DNA of 57,960 nt from an uncultured Clostridium sp. (GCA_945865665.1 CAMBEE010000002.1:1-57960); one strand, 5' to 3'. Positions 8,174-17,745 are shown, numbered from the stretch's first letter. Notes: a model not told the origin generated them from the letters alone. Program-made: numbers and translations.

Positions 8174-9475
8174 TTAATTAATTTCATCACCTAAAATACT
8201 TTTAATTTTTTCAAGTTGAGTTTTTAAATTGGTATAAACAGTAGGACTAATAGAAGAAGTATCACCTGACTCGTATTTTGCGATAGATTTTTCTATGTCC
8301 AAAATTTTAAATTTGTGAGATTTAGCATTTGAATTTTTATACATATAAATAGGCACATAATCAACCTTATTTATTGAAATATTACCATCAACATTTTTAG
8401 TAATATTCAAATTTAAAATTGCAGAATCCCTAGTGATTTCATCTCTTTGGTCAGCTGTAAAGTTACCTAAAGCATAAACAACAAAAACATCTTTTGTAGC
8501 GCCATCATCTAAAGTGATAGTCTTTTTTTCCATAGGCTCTAGGACATGAGGATGATTTCCAAGAATTATATCAACACCATTTTTGAATAAATAATCAGCA
8601 AGTTCTTTTTGTTCAGAGTTAGCAGATGTTTTATATTCAGTTCCCCAATGCATACAAGCAACTATCATATCAGCCCCTTCAGATTTTGCCTGATCTATCT
8701 GTTTTTTTATTAAATTTTTATCAATTAAATTAACACAAAATTCTTTACCAGATGGAACAGAAATTCCATTAGTCCCATAAGTGTAATTTATAAAGGCAAT
8801 TTTTACACCTTTTACATTTTTAATTAAAAGTTTTTCCTGATCTTCGACAGTTTTATATGTACCAAGATGAGAAATATCTGCATGATCTAAAACATCAATG
8901 GTTCTACAAATTCCTGAATATCCGTAGTCGAGAGCATGGTTTCCAGCTAAAGAGATAACATCAACGCCAATTTTCTTTAATGCAGTTGCCAAACTGTCAG
9001 GAGAATTAAATGTTGGGTAATTGCTGTAGCCCTTATCTTCACCAGCAAATGTTGTTTCTAAACTTCCTACTGTAATATCTGCAACTTTTGTATAATATTT
9101 TATATCTTCATAAACATATGAAAAATCATATTCTTTTGTTTCTGAATTGTAAGCGTCCCAATATTGTGTATTATGACAAAGTGTGTCGCCAAGTGCTGTA
9201 AGCGTAAAAGTTACAGGTTGTTCTTCATTATTTTTATCTTCGCCAATTTCAGTATTAACATTTGACAATGAAGTGTTATCAGCAGATGAATCATTAGAAA
9301 TTGTATAGTTATTAGTAAAATTTTTTGAGATTTTTGATGGTCTCAAATTATAAAAAATGATTATTGAACATACAATACTAATTATTAATAAAGTAAAAAT
9401 TAAAAAATATAAAATTTTTTTAATATTTCGTTCTTTTTTGTTAACTCTTTTTTTGTTTCTTGAATTTCTTCTCAT
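8174..9475 (-). CDS. CapA/PgsA family metallophosphoesterase-like membrane protein
   Basis: A 433-aa protein with a basic cytoplasmic start (RNSRNKKRVNKKERNIKK) and one membrane helix (about 21-44). A low-complexity linker and a PGA_cap domain (about 90-400) follow. Motifs seen are LTALGDTLCHN, LAGNHALDYG, MIVACMHWGTEY and IILGNHPHVLEP, the metal-binding blocks of the calcineurin-like CapA fold. In Bacillus, CapA takes part in poly-gamma-glutamate export, but here there are no capB/capC partners. It is therefore better described as a CapA-family wall or polymer enzyme of unknown substrate. It is divergent from the ABC-F gene. The start codon follows an AGGTGAT site. Confidence 0.85.
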   Translation of the reverse strand: MRRNSRNKKRVNKKERNIKKILYFLIFTLLIISIVCSIIIFYNLRPSKISKNFTNNYTISNDSSADNTSLSNVNTEIGEDKNNEEQPVTFTLTALGDTLCHNTQYWDAYNSETKEYDFSYVYEDIKYYTKVADITVGSLETTFAGEDKGYSNYPTFNSPDSLATALKKIGVDVISLAGNHALDYGYSGICRTIDVLDHADISHLGTYKTVEDQEKLLIKNVKGVKIAFINYTYGTNGISVPSGKEFCVNLIDKNLIKKQIDQAKSEGADMIVACMHWGTEYKTSANSEQKELADYLFKNGVDIILGNHPHVLEPMEKKTITLDDGATKDVFVVYALGNFTADQRDEITRDSAILNLNITKNVDGNISINKVDYVPIYMYKNSNAKSHKFKILDIEKSIAKYESGDTSSISPTVYTNLKTQLEKIKSILGDEIN

Positions 9476-9556
9476 GTTATCACCTTTTATTTATCATAAT
9501 TTTTATATCAATAAATTATCATAAAAATAAAAAAAATTCAATAAATTAAATAAATA

Positions 9557-9618
9557 AATGTCTCAAACAGAACCATACCCAATGAGACATTGCAATTTCC
9601 GTAAAAAGATGTTATACT
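9557..9618 (+). promoter_or_regulatory. Promoter with overlapping inverted repeat before the ABC-F gene
   Basis: TTGCAA (9590-9595), 17 bp, TATACT (9613-9618). AATGTCTCA (9557-9565) and TGAGACATT (9583-9591) form a 9-bp inverted repeat. Its right arm overlaps the -35, so it may be a repressor site. Confidence 0.6.
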
Positions 9619-9654
9619 ATAGCAGACAAAAAAGAGAAAATTAGGAGGAAAGAA

Positions 9655-11238
9655 ATGTTAAGTGCAAACGGAGTAACAGTACGATTTGGAAAAAGAGTAC
9701 TATTTGAAGATGTAAACATAAAGTTTGGAAAAGGAAATTGCTATGGAATAATAGGAGCAAATGGAGCAGGAAAATCAACATTTTTGAAAGTATTATCAGG
9801 AGAAATAGAACCAAGTAAAGGTGACGTAACATTAGAAAAAGGTGAAAGATTATCCATATTAAAACAAGATCACTTTGCTTTTGAAGAAAATACAGTAATA
9901 GATACAGTAATGATGGGAAACAAAGAATTGTATGATATAATGAAAGCAAAGGAAGAAATTTATGCAAAACCTGATTTCTCAGAAGAAGATGGAATGAAGG
10001 CTGCAAAACTTGAAGAAAGATTCGCGGAATTAGATGGTTGGAACGCAGAGTCTGATGCCGCAATGCTTTTAAATGATTTAGGAATTGTACCAGAAAATCA
10101 TTATAAATTCATGAAAGAGATTGAAGCAAGAGAAAAAGTAAAAGTATTATTAGCACAAGCTTTATTTGGAAATCCAGATGTATTATTACTTGACGAACCA
10201 ACAAACGATTTGGATTTAAAAAGCATAAATTGGTTACAAGAATTCTTAATCAACTTTGAGAATACAGTAATTGTAGTATCACATGATAGATATTTCTTAA
10301 ATAAAGTATGTACACACATTGCAGATGTTGACTTTGGTAAAATAAAAGTATATCCAGGGAACTACGATTTCTGGTATGAATCAAGCCAATTAGCATTAAA
10401 ACAAATGAGAGAACAAAACAAGAAGAAAGAAGAAAAAATTAAAGAATTACAAGACTTTATAGCAAGATTTAGTGCAAATGCATCAAAGTCAAAACAAGCA
10501 ACATCAAGAAAGAAAACACTTGAAAAAATAGAACTAGACGAAATAAAACCATCAAACAGAAAATATCCATATGTAGACTTCAAGCCAGACAGAGAGCCTG
10601 GAAAAGAAATTCTACAAGTAAAAAATATTACAAAAACATTTGAGGGAGTGAAAGTTCTAGACAATGTATCTTTTACAGTAAAACAAGATGATAAAATTGC
10701 GTTTTTGGCAGATAATGAAATTGCAAAAACAGTACTATTCCAAATAATATCAGGAGAAATGGAACCAGATAGTGGAGAATTAGTATGGGGAACAACAATA
10801 ACAAAATCTTATTTCCCTAAAGATAATAACTACTTATTTGACACAGATGAGAACATAACAGAATGGTTAAGAAAATATTCAAAAGACCCAGATGAAACAT
10901 ATGTAAGAGGATTTTTAGGAAGGATGCTATTTTCCGGTGACGAAGCTTTAAAACAAGTTAGAGTTTTATCAGGAGGAGAAAAAGTAAGATGTGTTCTTTC
11001 AAAAATGATGCTTTCAGGCGCAAATTTCTTAATATTTGATGAACCAACAAATCACTTAGATATGGAAAGTATTACTTCTGTAAATGAAGGAATGAAAAAA
11101 TTTATAGGTAATATTTTATTTACATCACATGACCATGAATTGACTCAAACAGTTGCAAATAGAATTATTGATATTAAAGAAGATGGAAATGTAATTGATA
11201 GAGAAGTTACTTATAATGAATATTTAGGAATTGAATAA
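9655..11238 (+). CDS. ABC-F family ATPase, YkpA/YbiT type
   Basis: Cytosolic twin-ATPase protein (527 aa) without membrane segments, expected to act on ribosomes. First domain: Walker A GANGAGKST, LLLDEPTNDLDL and a His switch VVSHDRYF. A charged interdomain linker (about 240-320, KKKEEKIKELQDFIARF) follows. In the second domain the signature LSGGEK and FDEPTNHLDM are intact. Its Walker A position reads FLADNEIAKTVLF instead of GxxGxGKS/T, so that site lacks the usual P-loop glycines. Such drift is, as I recall, seen in the YkpA/YbiT branch. The SD AGGAGG is 5 nt before ATG. No resistance phenotype is implied. Confidence 0.85.
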   Translation: MLSANGVTVRFGKRVLFEDVNIKFGKGNCYGIIGANGAGKSTFLKVLSGEIEPSKGDVTLEKGERLSILKQDHFAFEENTVIDTVMMGNKELYDIMKAKEEIYAKPDFSEEDGMKAAKLEERFAELDGWNAESDAAMLLNDLGIVPENHYKFMKEIEAREKVKVLLAQALFGNPDVLLLDEPTNDLDLKSINWLQEFLINFENTVIVVSHDRYFLNKVCTHIADVDFGKIKVYPGNYDFWYESSQLALKQMREQNKKKEEKIKELQDFIARFSANASKSKQATSRKKTLEKIELDEIKPSNRKYPYVDFKPDREPGKEILQVKNITKTFEGVKVLDNVSFTVKQDDKIAFLADNEIAKTVLFQIISGEMEPDSGELVWGTTITKSYFPKDNNYLFDTDENITEWLRKYSKDPDETYVRGFLGRMLFSGDEALKQVRVLSGGEKVRCVLSKMMLSGANFLIFDEPTNHLDMESITSVNEGMKKFIGNILFTSHDHELTQTVANRIIDIKEDGNVIDREVTYNEYLGIE

Positions 11239-11247
11239 AAAATATAG

Positions 11248-11273
11248 AGGATGAAAGTAACAATTTTCATCCT
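11248..11273 (+). terminator. Hairpin between ABC-F and tex
   Basis: AGGATGAAA pairs with TTTCATCCT. It contains the upstream ATG at 11251, which argues that tex starts at 11299. The T tract is weak, so it is probably a partial terminator. Confidence 0.55.
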
Positions 11274-11298
11274 TAAAATAAGAAGAGGAGAAAAAACA

Positions 11299-13482
11299 AT
11301 GGATAAAATCGCAAAAACAATTGCAGAAGAATTAAACATCAAAATACAACAAGTAGAAAACACAATAAAATTAATAGACGAAGGAAACACAATACCATTT
11401 ATTGCACGTTACAGAAAAGAAGTAACAGGAGGACTAAGTGACGAAGTATTAAGAACATTTGGAGAAAGATTAGCATACTTAAGAAACCTAGAAACAAGAA
11501 AAGAAGAAGTAATAAAATCAATAGACGAACAAGGAAAATTAACAGACGAAATATTGCAAGCCGTAGCAATTTCAAAAACACTTGCAGAAGTAGAAGACAT
11601 CTATAGACCATATAAACAAAAGAAAAAGACAAGAGCAACAGTAGCAAAAGCAAAAGGATTAGAACCACTAGCACAAATAATAATTGAACAAACAGAAACA
11701 AAACCAATATTAGAAATAGCACAAGAATATGTTAATGTAGAAAACTTATCAGAAGAAGACAAGAAAAACAAAGATAAAGTCGTTGCAACACCAGAGGACG
11801 CAGTACAAGGAGCTTTAGACATAATAGCCGAAGACATTTCTGACAATGCTAAATACAGAAAAGAAATAAAAAGACAATGCTACAGAGAAGGTCTTATCAA
11901 AACAAAAGCAAAAGACCCTGAAAGCAAATCAAATTATGAGATGTATTATGACTATAGTGAAGCATTAAAATGGATTCCTAGCCACAGAATTTTGGCAATA
12001 AACAGGGGAGAAAAAGAAGACTTCCTAAAAGTATCTATTGAAAAACCAGAAGACAAAATTTTAGCATACATAGAAAAAGATATTATAAAAGGTGAAACAC
12101 AATTCACACAAATGCTAAAAGACACAATATTAGACAGTTTTGAAAGATTAATAGAACCATCAATTGATAGAGAAATTCGTTCAGATTTAACAGAAAAAGC
12201 AGAAGAAAAAGCAATAAAAGTATTTGGACAAAACTCAAAACAACTGTTACTAGGAGCGCCGATTAAAGGTAAAACAGTAATGGGATTTGACCCAGCATAT
12301 AGAACTGGATGTAAAATAGCCGTAATAGACGAAACAGGAAAAGTTTTAGATTACACAACAGTATATCCAACAGAACCACAAAATGATGTAGAAGGCGCTA
12401 AAAAAGAATTATTAAAACTAATTGAAAAAGACAAAATAGACATGATAGCAATAGGAAACGGAACAGCATCAAGAGAATCAGAAATGTTTGTATCAGATAT
12501 GATAAAAGAAGCATCAAGACCAGTACACTATGTAATTGTAAGTGAAGCAGGAGCTTCAGTATATTCTGCATCAAAACTTGCAACAGAAGAATATCCTGAC
12601 ATAAATGTTTCTATAAGAGGAGCGATATCAATAGCAAGAAGACTACAAGACCCACTTGCAGAACTTGTAAAAATAGACCCAAAAGCAATAGGAGTTGGAC
12701 AATATCAACACGATGTAAACCAAAAGAAATTAGCTGAAAGCCTAACAGGCGTGGTAGAAGACAGTGTTAACAAAGTAGGAGTTGATGTAAACACAGCAAC
12801 ACCATCACTACTTTCATATGTTTCAGGAATAAACAACACAATAGCAAAAAACATTGTAAAATATAGAGACGAAAACGGAAAATTAAAAGAAAGAAAAGAA
12901 CTTTTAAAAGTACCAAAGCTAGGAAAAGTAGCATTTGAACAATGCGCAGGATTCTTAAGAATTATAGACGGTAAAAACCTACTAGAAATAACTGCAGTTC
13001 ACCCAGAAAGTTACGAAGCAACAGAAAAATTATTAAAATCTTTAGGATTTGATAAAGAAGATTTAAGAGACAGAGAAAAAACAGATGAATTAAGACAAAA
13101 ATTAAAAACAGTTGATGTAGAAAAAACAGCAAAAGAGCTAGAAATTGGTGAAATGACATTATCAGATATAATTTCAGAACTTAGCAAGCCAGGAAGAGAT
13201 CCTCGTGAAGATATGCCAAAACCAATATTAAGACAAGATGTTTTGAAATTAGAAGATTTAAAAGAAGGTATGATTTTAACAGGAACAGTAAGAAATGTTA
13301 TAGATTTTGGAGCATTTGTAGACATTGGTGTTAAATATGATGGGCTTGTACATATTTCAGAAATGAGCGATAAATACATTAAAAATCCATCAGATTTAGT
13401 ATCAGTTGGGGATATTGTAAAAGTAAAAGTTATAAAAATAGATATGGAAAGAAAAAAAGTAGGATTATCTATGAAAGTATAA
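11299..13482 (+). CDS. tex: Tex-like transcription accessory / S1 RNA-binding protein
   Basis: A 727-aa cytosolic nucleic-acid-binding protein. It has the Tex N-terminal helical domain (IPFIARYRKEVTGGLSDEVLR), a YqgF/RuvC-like domain from about 325 (MGFDPAYRTGCKIAVIDETGKVLD), helix-hairpin-helix repeats about 480-560 and a C-terminal S1 domain (GTVRNVIDFGAFVDIGVKYDGLVHISEMS). The length matches the family. Start chosen at ATG 11299 behind AGGAGA; an in-frame ATG at 11251 adds 16 residues but lies inside a hairpin. Tex acts on RNA during transcription and stress. It follows the ABC-F gene and may be partly co-transcribed. Confidence 0.93.
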   Translation: MDKIAKTIAEELNIKIQQVENTIKLIDEGNTIPFIARYRKEVTGGLSDEVLRTFGERLAYLRNLETRKEEVIKSIDEQGKLTDEILQAVAISKTLAEVEDIYRPYKQKKKTRATVAKAKGLEPLAQIIIEQTETKPILEIAQEYVNVENLSEEDKKNKDKVVATPEDAVQGALDIIAEDISDNAKYRKEIKRQCYREGLIKTKAKDPESKSNYEMYYDYSEALKWIPSHRILAINRGEKEDFLKVSIEKPEDKILAYIEKDIIKGETQFTQMLKDTILDSFERLIEPSIDREIRSDLTEKAEEKAIKVFGQNSKQLLLGAPIKGKTVMGFDPAYRTGCKIAVIDETGKVLDYTTVYPTEPQNDVEGAKKELLKLIEKDKIDMIAIGNGTASRESEMFVSDMIKEASRPVHYVIVSEAGASVYSASKLATEEYPDINVSIRGAISIARRLQDPLAELVKIDPKAIGVGQYQHDVNQKKLAESLTGVVEDSVNKVGVDVNTATPSLLSYVSGINNTIAKNIVKYRDENGKLKERKELLKVPKLGKVAFEQCAGFLRIIDGKNLLEITAVHPESYEATEKLLKSLGFDKEDLRDREKTDELRQKLKTVDVEKTAKELEIGEMTLSDIISELSKPGRDPREDMPKPILRQDVLKLEDLKEGMILTGTVRNVIDFGAFVDIGVKYDGLVHISEMSDKYIKNPSDLVSVGDIVKVKVIKIDMERKKVGLSMKV

Positions 13483-13486
13483 AGAA

Positions 13487-13520
13487 AACGGGATTAAGGG
13501 GAAACACCCCAAATCCCGTT
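13487..13520. terminator. Bidirectional terminator between tex and the HD-GYP gene
   Basis: AACGGGATT and AATCCCGTT arms with an inner GGGG/CCCC. It is followed by a T-rich stretch and preceded by A-rich sequence. Confidence 0.85.
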
Positions 13521-14547
13521 ATTTATATTTATTTTGAATTCTTTTAATTTTAGGATATTCGTTTTTTAAAATATCCAAGAAAATATCAGTAAGTTCAGGG
13601 TCAAATTGAGTACCCTTATTTTTTTCAAATTCAGAGATAACAATATCTAAAGGTAAAGCATCTCTATAAGTCCTTTTAGAAGTCATGGCATCAAATGTAT
13701 CAGCAATAGTAACAATTCTAACCAAAAGGGGAATATCTTCACCTTTTAATTTAGCTGGATAACCATTACCATCATACCTCTCGTGGTGAAATTTTATAAT
13801 AGGAATAATCTTTGAATATAATGCAATTGGGTACAAAATATGACTACCAATTAGAGGGTGAGCCTTTATTTGAAGATATTCTATAGGTGTAAGAGGACCA
13901 TTTTTAATAAGAACTTTATTAGGAGTACTTATTTTTCCAATGTCATGAAACATACTACCAACTTTTAAAGTTTTTAGAACAGTGCGAGAAAGACCAAGGT
14001 GGCGTCCTATTAATAGAGAATATTTAGAAACCCTAAAAGAATGACCAATTGTATATGTATCTTTATATTCAACAATATTTCTTAAAACTTGAATAGTAGT
14101 TAAATACGGAGATTTATAATCACTACTATAAGAATCAAGTTGCAAATTAATTCTCATAAATTCATAAATAGAATTTAATATCAATTCAGTTAAAGTAACT
14201 AATATTGAGAAATCATCATTTTTATTATAATAGGCTTCGATATCATAATTTTTGATTATATCTAAAGCATCAAAATTATTTGAATTATCAAAAATTAGCA
14301 TAATGTATGCAAAAGCATCAAAGTATCTAATTTTTTTAATAAATAATTCTAATAAATCTTTAGGAAAATTAAAATTTATAATAATTAAATCATAATTTTT
14401 GCTATTAATATTATTAATTGCAGACAAGGCATCTCTGACTAATTCAAAATGATATTTTGAATTTTCAAAAAGTATTGATAATTTATTTATTATTCTTTTT
14501 TCATTACTAACTACTAAAATATTATATTTTTTATTTTCATAAGTCAT
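13519..14547 (-). CDS. HD-GYP phosphodiesterase with degenerate receiver domain
   Basis: A 342-aa cytosolic protein. Residues 8-120 have the fold pattern of a response-regulator receiver, but the acidic pocket reads SNE (14-16) instead of DD and the phospho-acceptor position is Asn58 (IIINFNFP). Phosphorylation is therefore unlikely. Residues about 150-330 are an HD-GYP domain: His169, His201-Asp202 (HDIGK), His230, His254-His255 and GYP at 262-264 are all present. This predicts an active cyclic-dinucleotide phosphodiesterase. Pseudo-receivers may sense protein partners or act as dimerisation modules. There is no kinase nearby. The gene is convergent with tex and shares its terminator region. 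Confidence 0.9.
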   Translation of the reverse strand: MTYENKKYNILVVSNEKRIINKLSILFENSKYHFELVRDALSAINNINSKNYDLIIINFNFPKDLLELFIKKIRYFDAFAYIMLIFDNSNNFDALDIIKNYDIEAYYNKNDDFSILVTLTELILNSIYEFMRINLQLDSYSSDYKSPYLTTIQVLRNIVEYKDTYTIGHSFRVSKYSLLIGRHLGLSRTVLKTLKVGSMFHDIGKISTPNKVLIKNGPLTPIEYLQIKAHPLIGSHILYPIALYSKIIPIIKFHHERYDGNGYPAKLKGEDIPLLVRIVTIADTFDAMTSKRTYRDALPLDIVISEFEKNKGTQFDPELTDIFLDILKNEYPKIKRIQNKYK

Positions 14548-14632
14548 AATAACACCTCTGTTACATTATATTAATAAATTATTTAAAAATCAATAGAAAT
14601 GTTTAAGATATACTAAAAATGGGAAAAATAAA

Positions 14633-14865
14633 GTTACAGTTCAGTAGGAAAAATCCCTAAAATACCTGTGAATGATATTTTTCATATTTTCTCAGGTTCC
14701 CGACATACGTTAACAAATTCTAATGTAAATACTCTAACAATACCCGAAGACAGGACCCTTTAGAGCATTTACTTAAGAATTTGTAATACTATTTTGGTCA
14801 CATTCGAAATATATTCAAAATATCATTCACAGGTATTTCAAGAAAATTCCTTACTGAATTGTAAC
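14633..14865. mobile_element. Palindromic MITE-like element A (GTTACAG family)
   Basis: A 233-bp imperfect giant hairpin with no coding capacity. It starts GTTACAGTTCAGTA and ends TACTGAATTGTAAC. Both arms carry ATACCTGTGAATGATATTTT or its complement near the ends, and the centre is itself an imperfect inverted repeat (AACAAATTCT...AGAATTTGT). AAAAATAAA flanks both sides (14624-14632 and 14866-14874), a possible target duplication. It ends 49 bp before the HtrA-like gene and shares termini with elements B and C. Confidence 0.7.
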
Positions 14866-14914
14866 AAAAATAAATTATAATCTATAAAATTTTTAAAAGA
14901 ATGAGAGGAAAATT

Positions 14915-16094
14915 GTGCAAGCCAAAAGAAAAAAGAAGAAAAACAAATTAAAAAAATATATGAAAATAATAAGCATTTTGAGTGTTATAGCAGTAATAAT
15001 AATTTATGTATATATTACTTATAAAAATATAGATATAAACAACTTAAATTATGAAACAGATAGAGTAATATCCACAGTAAATGAACAAACTGTGGAAAAA
15101 GCAGAAGAAAATAGCCAAAAAGTTGCAGATATTCTAGAAAATACAATGAAAAGTGTTGTTGGCATTTCAAAATTAAAAGATGCAGGAAATTCAATTTTTT
15201 CTAATAATAGTGAAACATCACTTGGGTTAGGAACAGGAATAATTGTATCAGAAAATGGATACATCCTAAGCAATGAACATGTAACAGGTGGAAAATTTAG
15301 CACATGTTATATAACATTAGAAAATAATAAAAAATACGATGGAAAAGTAGTATGGTGTGATACAGATTTGGATTTATCAATAACAAAAATAGAAGCAAAT
15401 AATTTAACAGCAGTTCAATTAGGAGATTCAAGTAAAATTAGAGTAGGAGAAAGTGTTTTTGCAATAGGAAATCCAATAGGTTTTGAATTTAGAAGAACGG
15501 TTACTTCAGGAATTATAAGCAGTAAAAATAGAACAATAAAATTAGAAGAAAACAATATAGTGTCATATATGTCAGACTTAATACAAACTGATGCAACAAT
15601 AAACCCTGGAAACAGCGGAGGGCCATTAATTTATCCAAATGGAGAAGTAATACGGAATAAATACTGTAAAAATATCTTCAGCTGAAGGAATAGGATTTGC
15701 AATTCCAATAAATGTTGTAAAACAAGTAATTGAAAGCTATATTAATAACAACTCATTTGAACAGGCGACAATGGGTGTATATGCATATGATAGAGAAGTT
15801 ATACCATATTTAAATGAAAATATTAGTTTTTCAAAAGGAATATATGTTGCTCAAATTATAAAAAATGGACCAGCAGCACAGACGGAATTGCGAGAGGGAG
15901 ACATTATAAATTCAATTGATGGAAAAGAACTTGAAACAATGAATGATTTAAGGGAATATATTTATAGCAAAAAGCCAAACGACGAGGTTAATTTGCAGGT
16001 TTCTAGAGGAAAAATTAATAAAACTATATCAATTGTTTTACGGAAAAAAATAAGACAATTTTCGACAAAAAGATTTCTTTGCCGTGAATTATAA
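14915..16094 (+). pseudogene. HtrA/DegP-like serine protease, frameshifted
   Basis: Membrane-anchored trypsin-like protease with PDZ domain. GTG start; membrane helix about 17-36. The protease domain has triad residues His122 (NEHV), Asp153 (DLDLS) and Ser234 (NPGNSGGPL), all intact. At 15653 an extra C (GTA ATA C GGA ATA) shifts the frame and stops the first part at residue 256. Reading past it gives the expected INTVKISSAEGIGFAIPINVV and then a PDZ domain (SKGIYVAQIIKNGPAAQTELREGDIINSIDG) up to 16094. The enzyme is therefore either inactivated or affected by a base-calling error. It is enclosed by elements A and B. Confidence 0.8.
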
Positions 16095-16096
16095 TA

Positions 16097-16144
16097 TTAA
16101 TAGTTACAGTTCAGGGATTTTACTTACTGGTCTGTAACTATTAA
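16097..16144. mobile_element. Short palindromic element B (GTTACAG family)
   Basis: TTAATAGTTACAG (16097-16109) and CTGTAACTATTAA (16132-16144) form a perfect 13-bp inverted repeat. Inside, TTCAG and CTTACTG match the terminal sequences of element A. It may be an internal deletion product of that element and may now serve as terminator for the HtrA-like gene. Confidence 0.6.
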
Positions 16145-16286
16145 AATATATTAATGAAAAAATTTTTTATGAATTTATTGAGATAATTAAAAAAATAGAA
16201 TATAATAATAACAAATCAGAAAGAACCAAAGAAAAATTCAAAAATAAAAAAGAATGTAAAGCTCTAAAATAGTAGGAGGAAACAAA

Positions 16287-16748
16287 ATGAATAAATACAT
16301 GAAAATTGCAAAAGAAAATGCAGACAGCGGAATAGCAAACAAAGAAGGTGGACCATTTGGAGCCGTAATAACAGATAAAAAAGGTAACATAATTGCAAAT
16401 GGAAATAACAGAGTACTAAAAAACAATGACCCAACCGCTCATGCAGAAGTTGTAGCAATAAGAGAAGCTTGCAAAAAATTAAATACATATGATTTATCAA
16501 ATTGTATCTTATACACATCTTGCGAACCATGTCCAATGTGCCTATCCGCGATAATATGGGCAAATATTAAAGAAGTATATTATGGTTGTACTAAAGAAGA
16601 TGCAGGAGAAATAGGTTTCAGAGATGATATTATTTATGATTATTTAAAGGGAAATAACAAGGATTTAATACACTTAACTCATTTAGATAGAAATGAATGT
16701 ATAAAAACTTTTGAACAATATAAAAAAGAAAATGGAACGATATACTAA
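16287..16748 (+). CDS. guaD: Guanine deaminase, cytidine-deaminase fold
   Basis: A 153-aa cytosolic enzyme converting guanine to xanthine in purine salvage. Zinc-site residues are His52-Ala-Glu54 (TAHAEV), Cys82 and Cys85 (SCEPCPMC). Features shared with Bacillus-type GuaD are GGPFGAVI near the start, NNDPTAHAEV, and GEIGFRDDIIY near the C-terminus, where GuaD differs from tRNA adenosine deaminase TadA. AGGAGG lies 8 nt before ATG. It stands 1 kb upstream of an adenosine-deaminase fusion gene, so purine breakdown may be locally clustered. Confidence 0.85.
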   Translation: MNKYMKIAKENADSGIANKEGGPFGAVITDKKGNIIANGNNRVLKNNDPTAHAEVVAIREACKKLNTYDLSNCILYTSCEPCPMCLSAIIWANIKEVYYGCTKEDAGEIGFRDDIIYDYLKGNNKDLIHLTHLDRNECIKTFEQYKKENGTIY

Positions 16749-16876
16749 AATCATAATAATTATAAAATTTAAATATAAAAAACGTAAAACTAAAACAACA
16801 AAAAAGAACATAAAATAAAAAACGCGAAAAAAACAAAGACTAGTATAGAAATATAAAATAAAAAGGAGGGATGAAA

Positions 16877-16963
16877 ATGAAGGGATGTTTAAAAATACTT
16901 ATTATTATAGGTGTAGCAATTTTATCATTTTTAATCATAAGAGGAATACTAATGACAAAATAG
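16877..16963 (+). CDS. 28-aa single-pass membrane peptide
   Basis: ATG at 16877 has AGGAGG 7 nt upstream (the ATG at 16871 is too close to it). The product is MKGC followed by one hydrophobic helix of about 18 residues and the end RGILMTK. It is 62 bp before a DUF4230 membrane protein and in the same direction, so an operon is likely. No family recognised; the strong SD and complete helix make it credible. Confidence 0.5.
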   Translation: MKGCLKILIIIGVAILSFLIIRGILMTK

Positions 16964-17025
16964 TGGAAAATACAGCCAATAAAACATAGAATAACGGAAA
17001 AATAAAAAAAGAAAGGGTAGAAATA

Positions 17026-17640
17026 ATGGAAAAAGAAGTAAAAAAAGAAGAAAAAACAAAGAAAACATTTTCAAAATTAAAAATTATAAAAATAACAGTA
17101 ATAAGTACTTTAATAGTATTAGCTGTAATTGTTCTAGCAATATACATATATAATAAAAATAAAAAATTAGACATTACATACATAACAGCACAACTTGAAA
17201 AATCAAGCGAATTAACTACAGCCACATTAAAATTTAAAGGAATATATGAATACAATGACGATGGAGTAGCAGTTATAAACAAATCAAACTTTATTATGTT
17301 ATATGAAGCAACAGCAAGAGCTGGAATTGATATATCAGAAGTAAAAATTGAACAAGATAATTTTAAACCTATAGTTTGGGTTACTATACCAAAAGCTAAA
17401 GTTATAGATGTAAAAGTTGATAACAAAAGTATTAAATATTTAAAGAGTGATTTTGCATTATTAAATACAAATCCAAAAGAAGACGCAAATAAGGCAAATG
17501 CATTAGCTGAAGAAGATGCTAAAAGCGAAGTTGAAGAAATGGGAATATTAGATGCAGCAGATGCACAAGCAGAGACATTGGTAAGAGGATTAATACAAGA
17601 TATAATTCCAAAAAAATATGAAATACAAATAAAAAAATAG
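17026..17640 (+). CDS. DUF4230 membrane-anchored protein
   Basis: A 204-aa protein with a Lys/Glu-rich cytoplasmic start and one membrane helix (about 24-46). An extracellular DUF4230 domain (about 50-200) follows, with the family pattern ITYITAQLEKSSELTTATLKFKGI, ATARAGIDIS and a C-terminal helix ending RGLIQDIIPKKYEI. The function of the family is unknown. GGGTAG is a moderate SD before ATG. It probably forms an operon with the 28-aa peptide. Confidence 0.75.
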   Translation: MEKEVKKEEKTKKTFSKLKIIKITVISTLIVLAVIVLAIYIYNKNKKLDITYITAQLEKSSELTTATLKFKGIYEYNDDGVAVINKSNFIMLYEATARAGIDISEVKIEQDNFKPIVWVTIPKAKVIDVKVDNKSIKYLKSDFALLNTNPKEDANKANALAEEDAKSEVEEMGILDAADAQAETLVRGLIQDIIPKKYEIQIKK

Positions 17641-17697
17641 TAAGGAATATTGTAAAAAATATCTGAAAAATAAAGATTAATTAAGATGTAGTTATTA

Positions 17698-17745
17698 AAA
17701 ATAGAACCAGAAAATCCAATAATGGAACTTTTGGTTCTATTTTTG
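17698..17745 (+). terminator. Terminator after DUF4230 gene
   Basis: AATAGAACCA pairs with TGGTTCTATT, followed by a T run. Confidence 0.85.

Noticed and set aside
8174..9475. Poly-gamma-glutamate capsule operon
   Set aside because: Only the CapA-like gene is present, with no capB, capC or capE neighbours.
9641..10063. Long Leu/His/Phe-rich frames antisense to ABC-F, tex, VanW and similar genes
   Set aside because: They lie opposite strongly conserved genes, lack SD sites and have shadow-frame composition.
11251..11298. tex start at ATG 11251
   Set aside because: The ATG lies in a hairpin stem and the extra 16 residues are unlike Tex. ATG 11299 has a proper SD.
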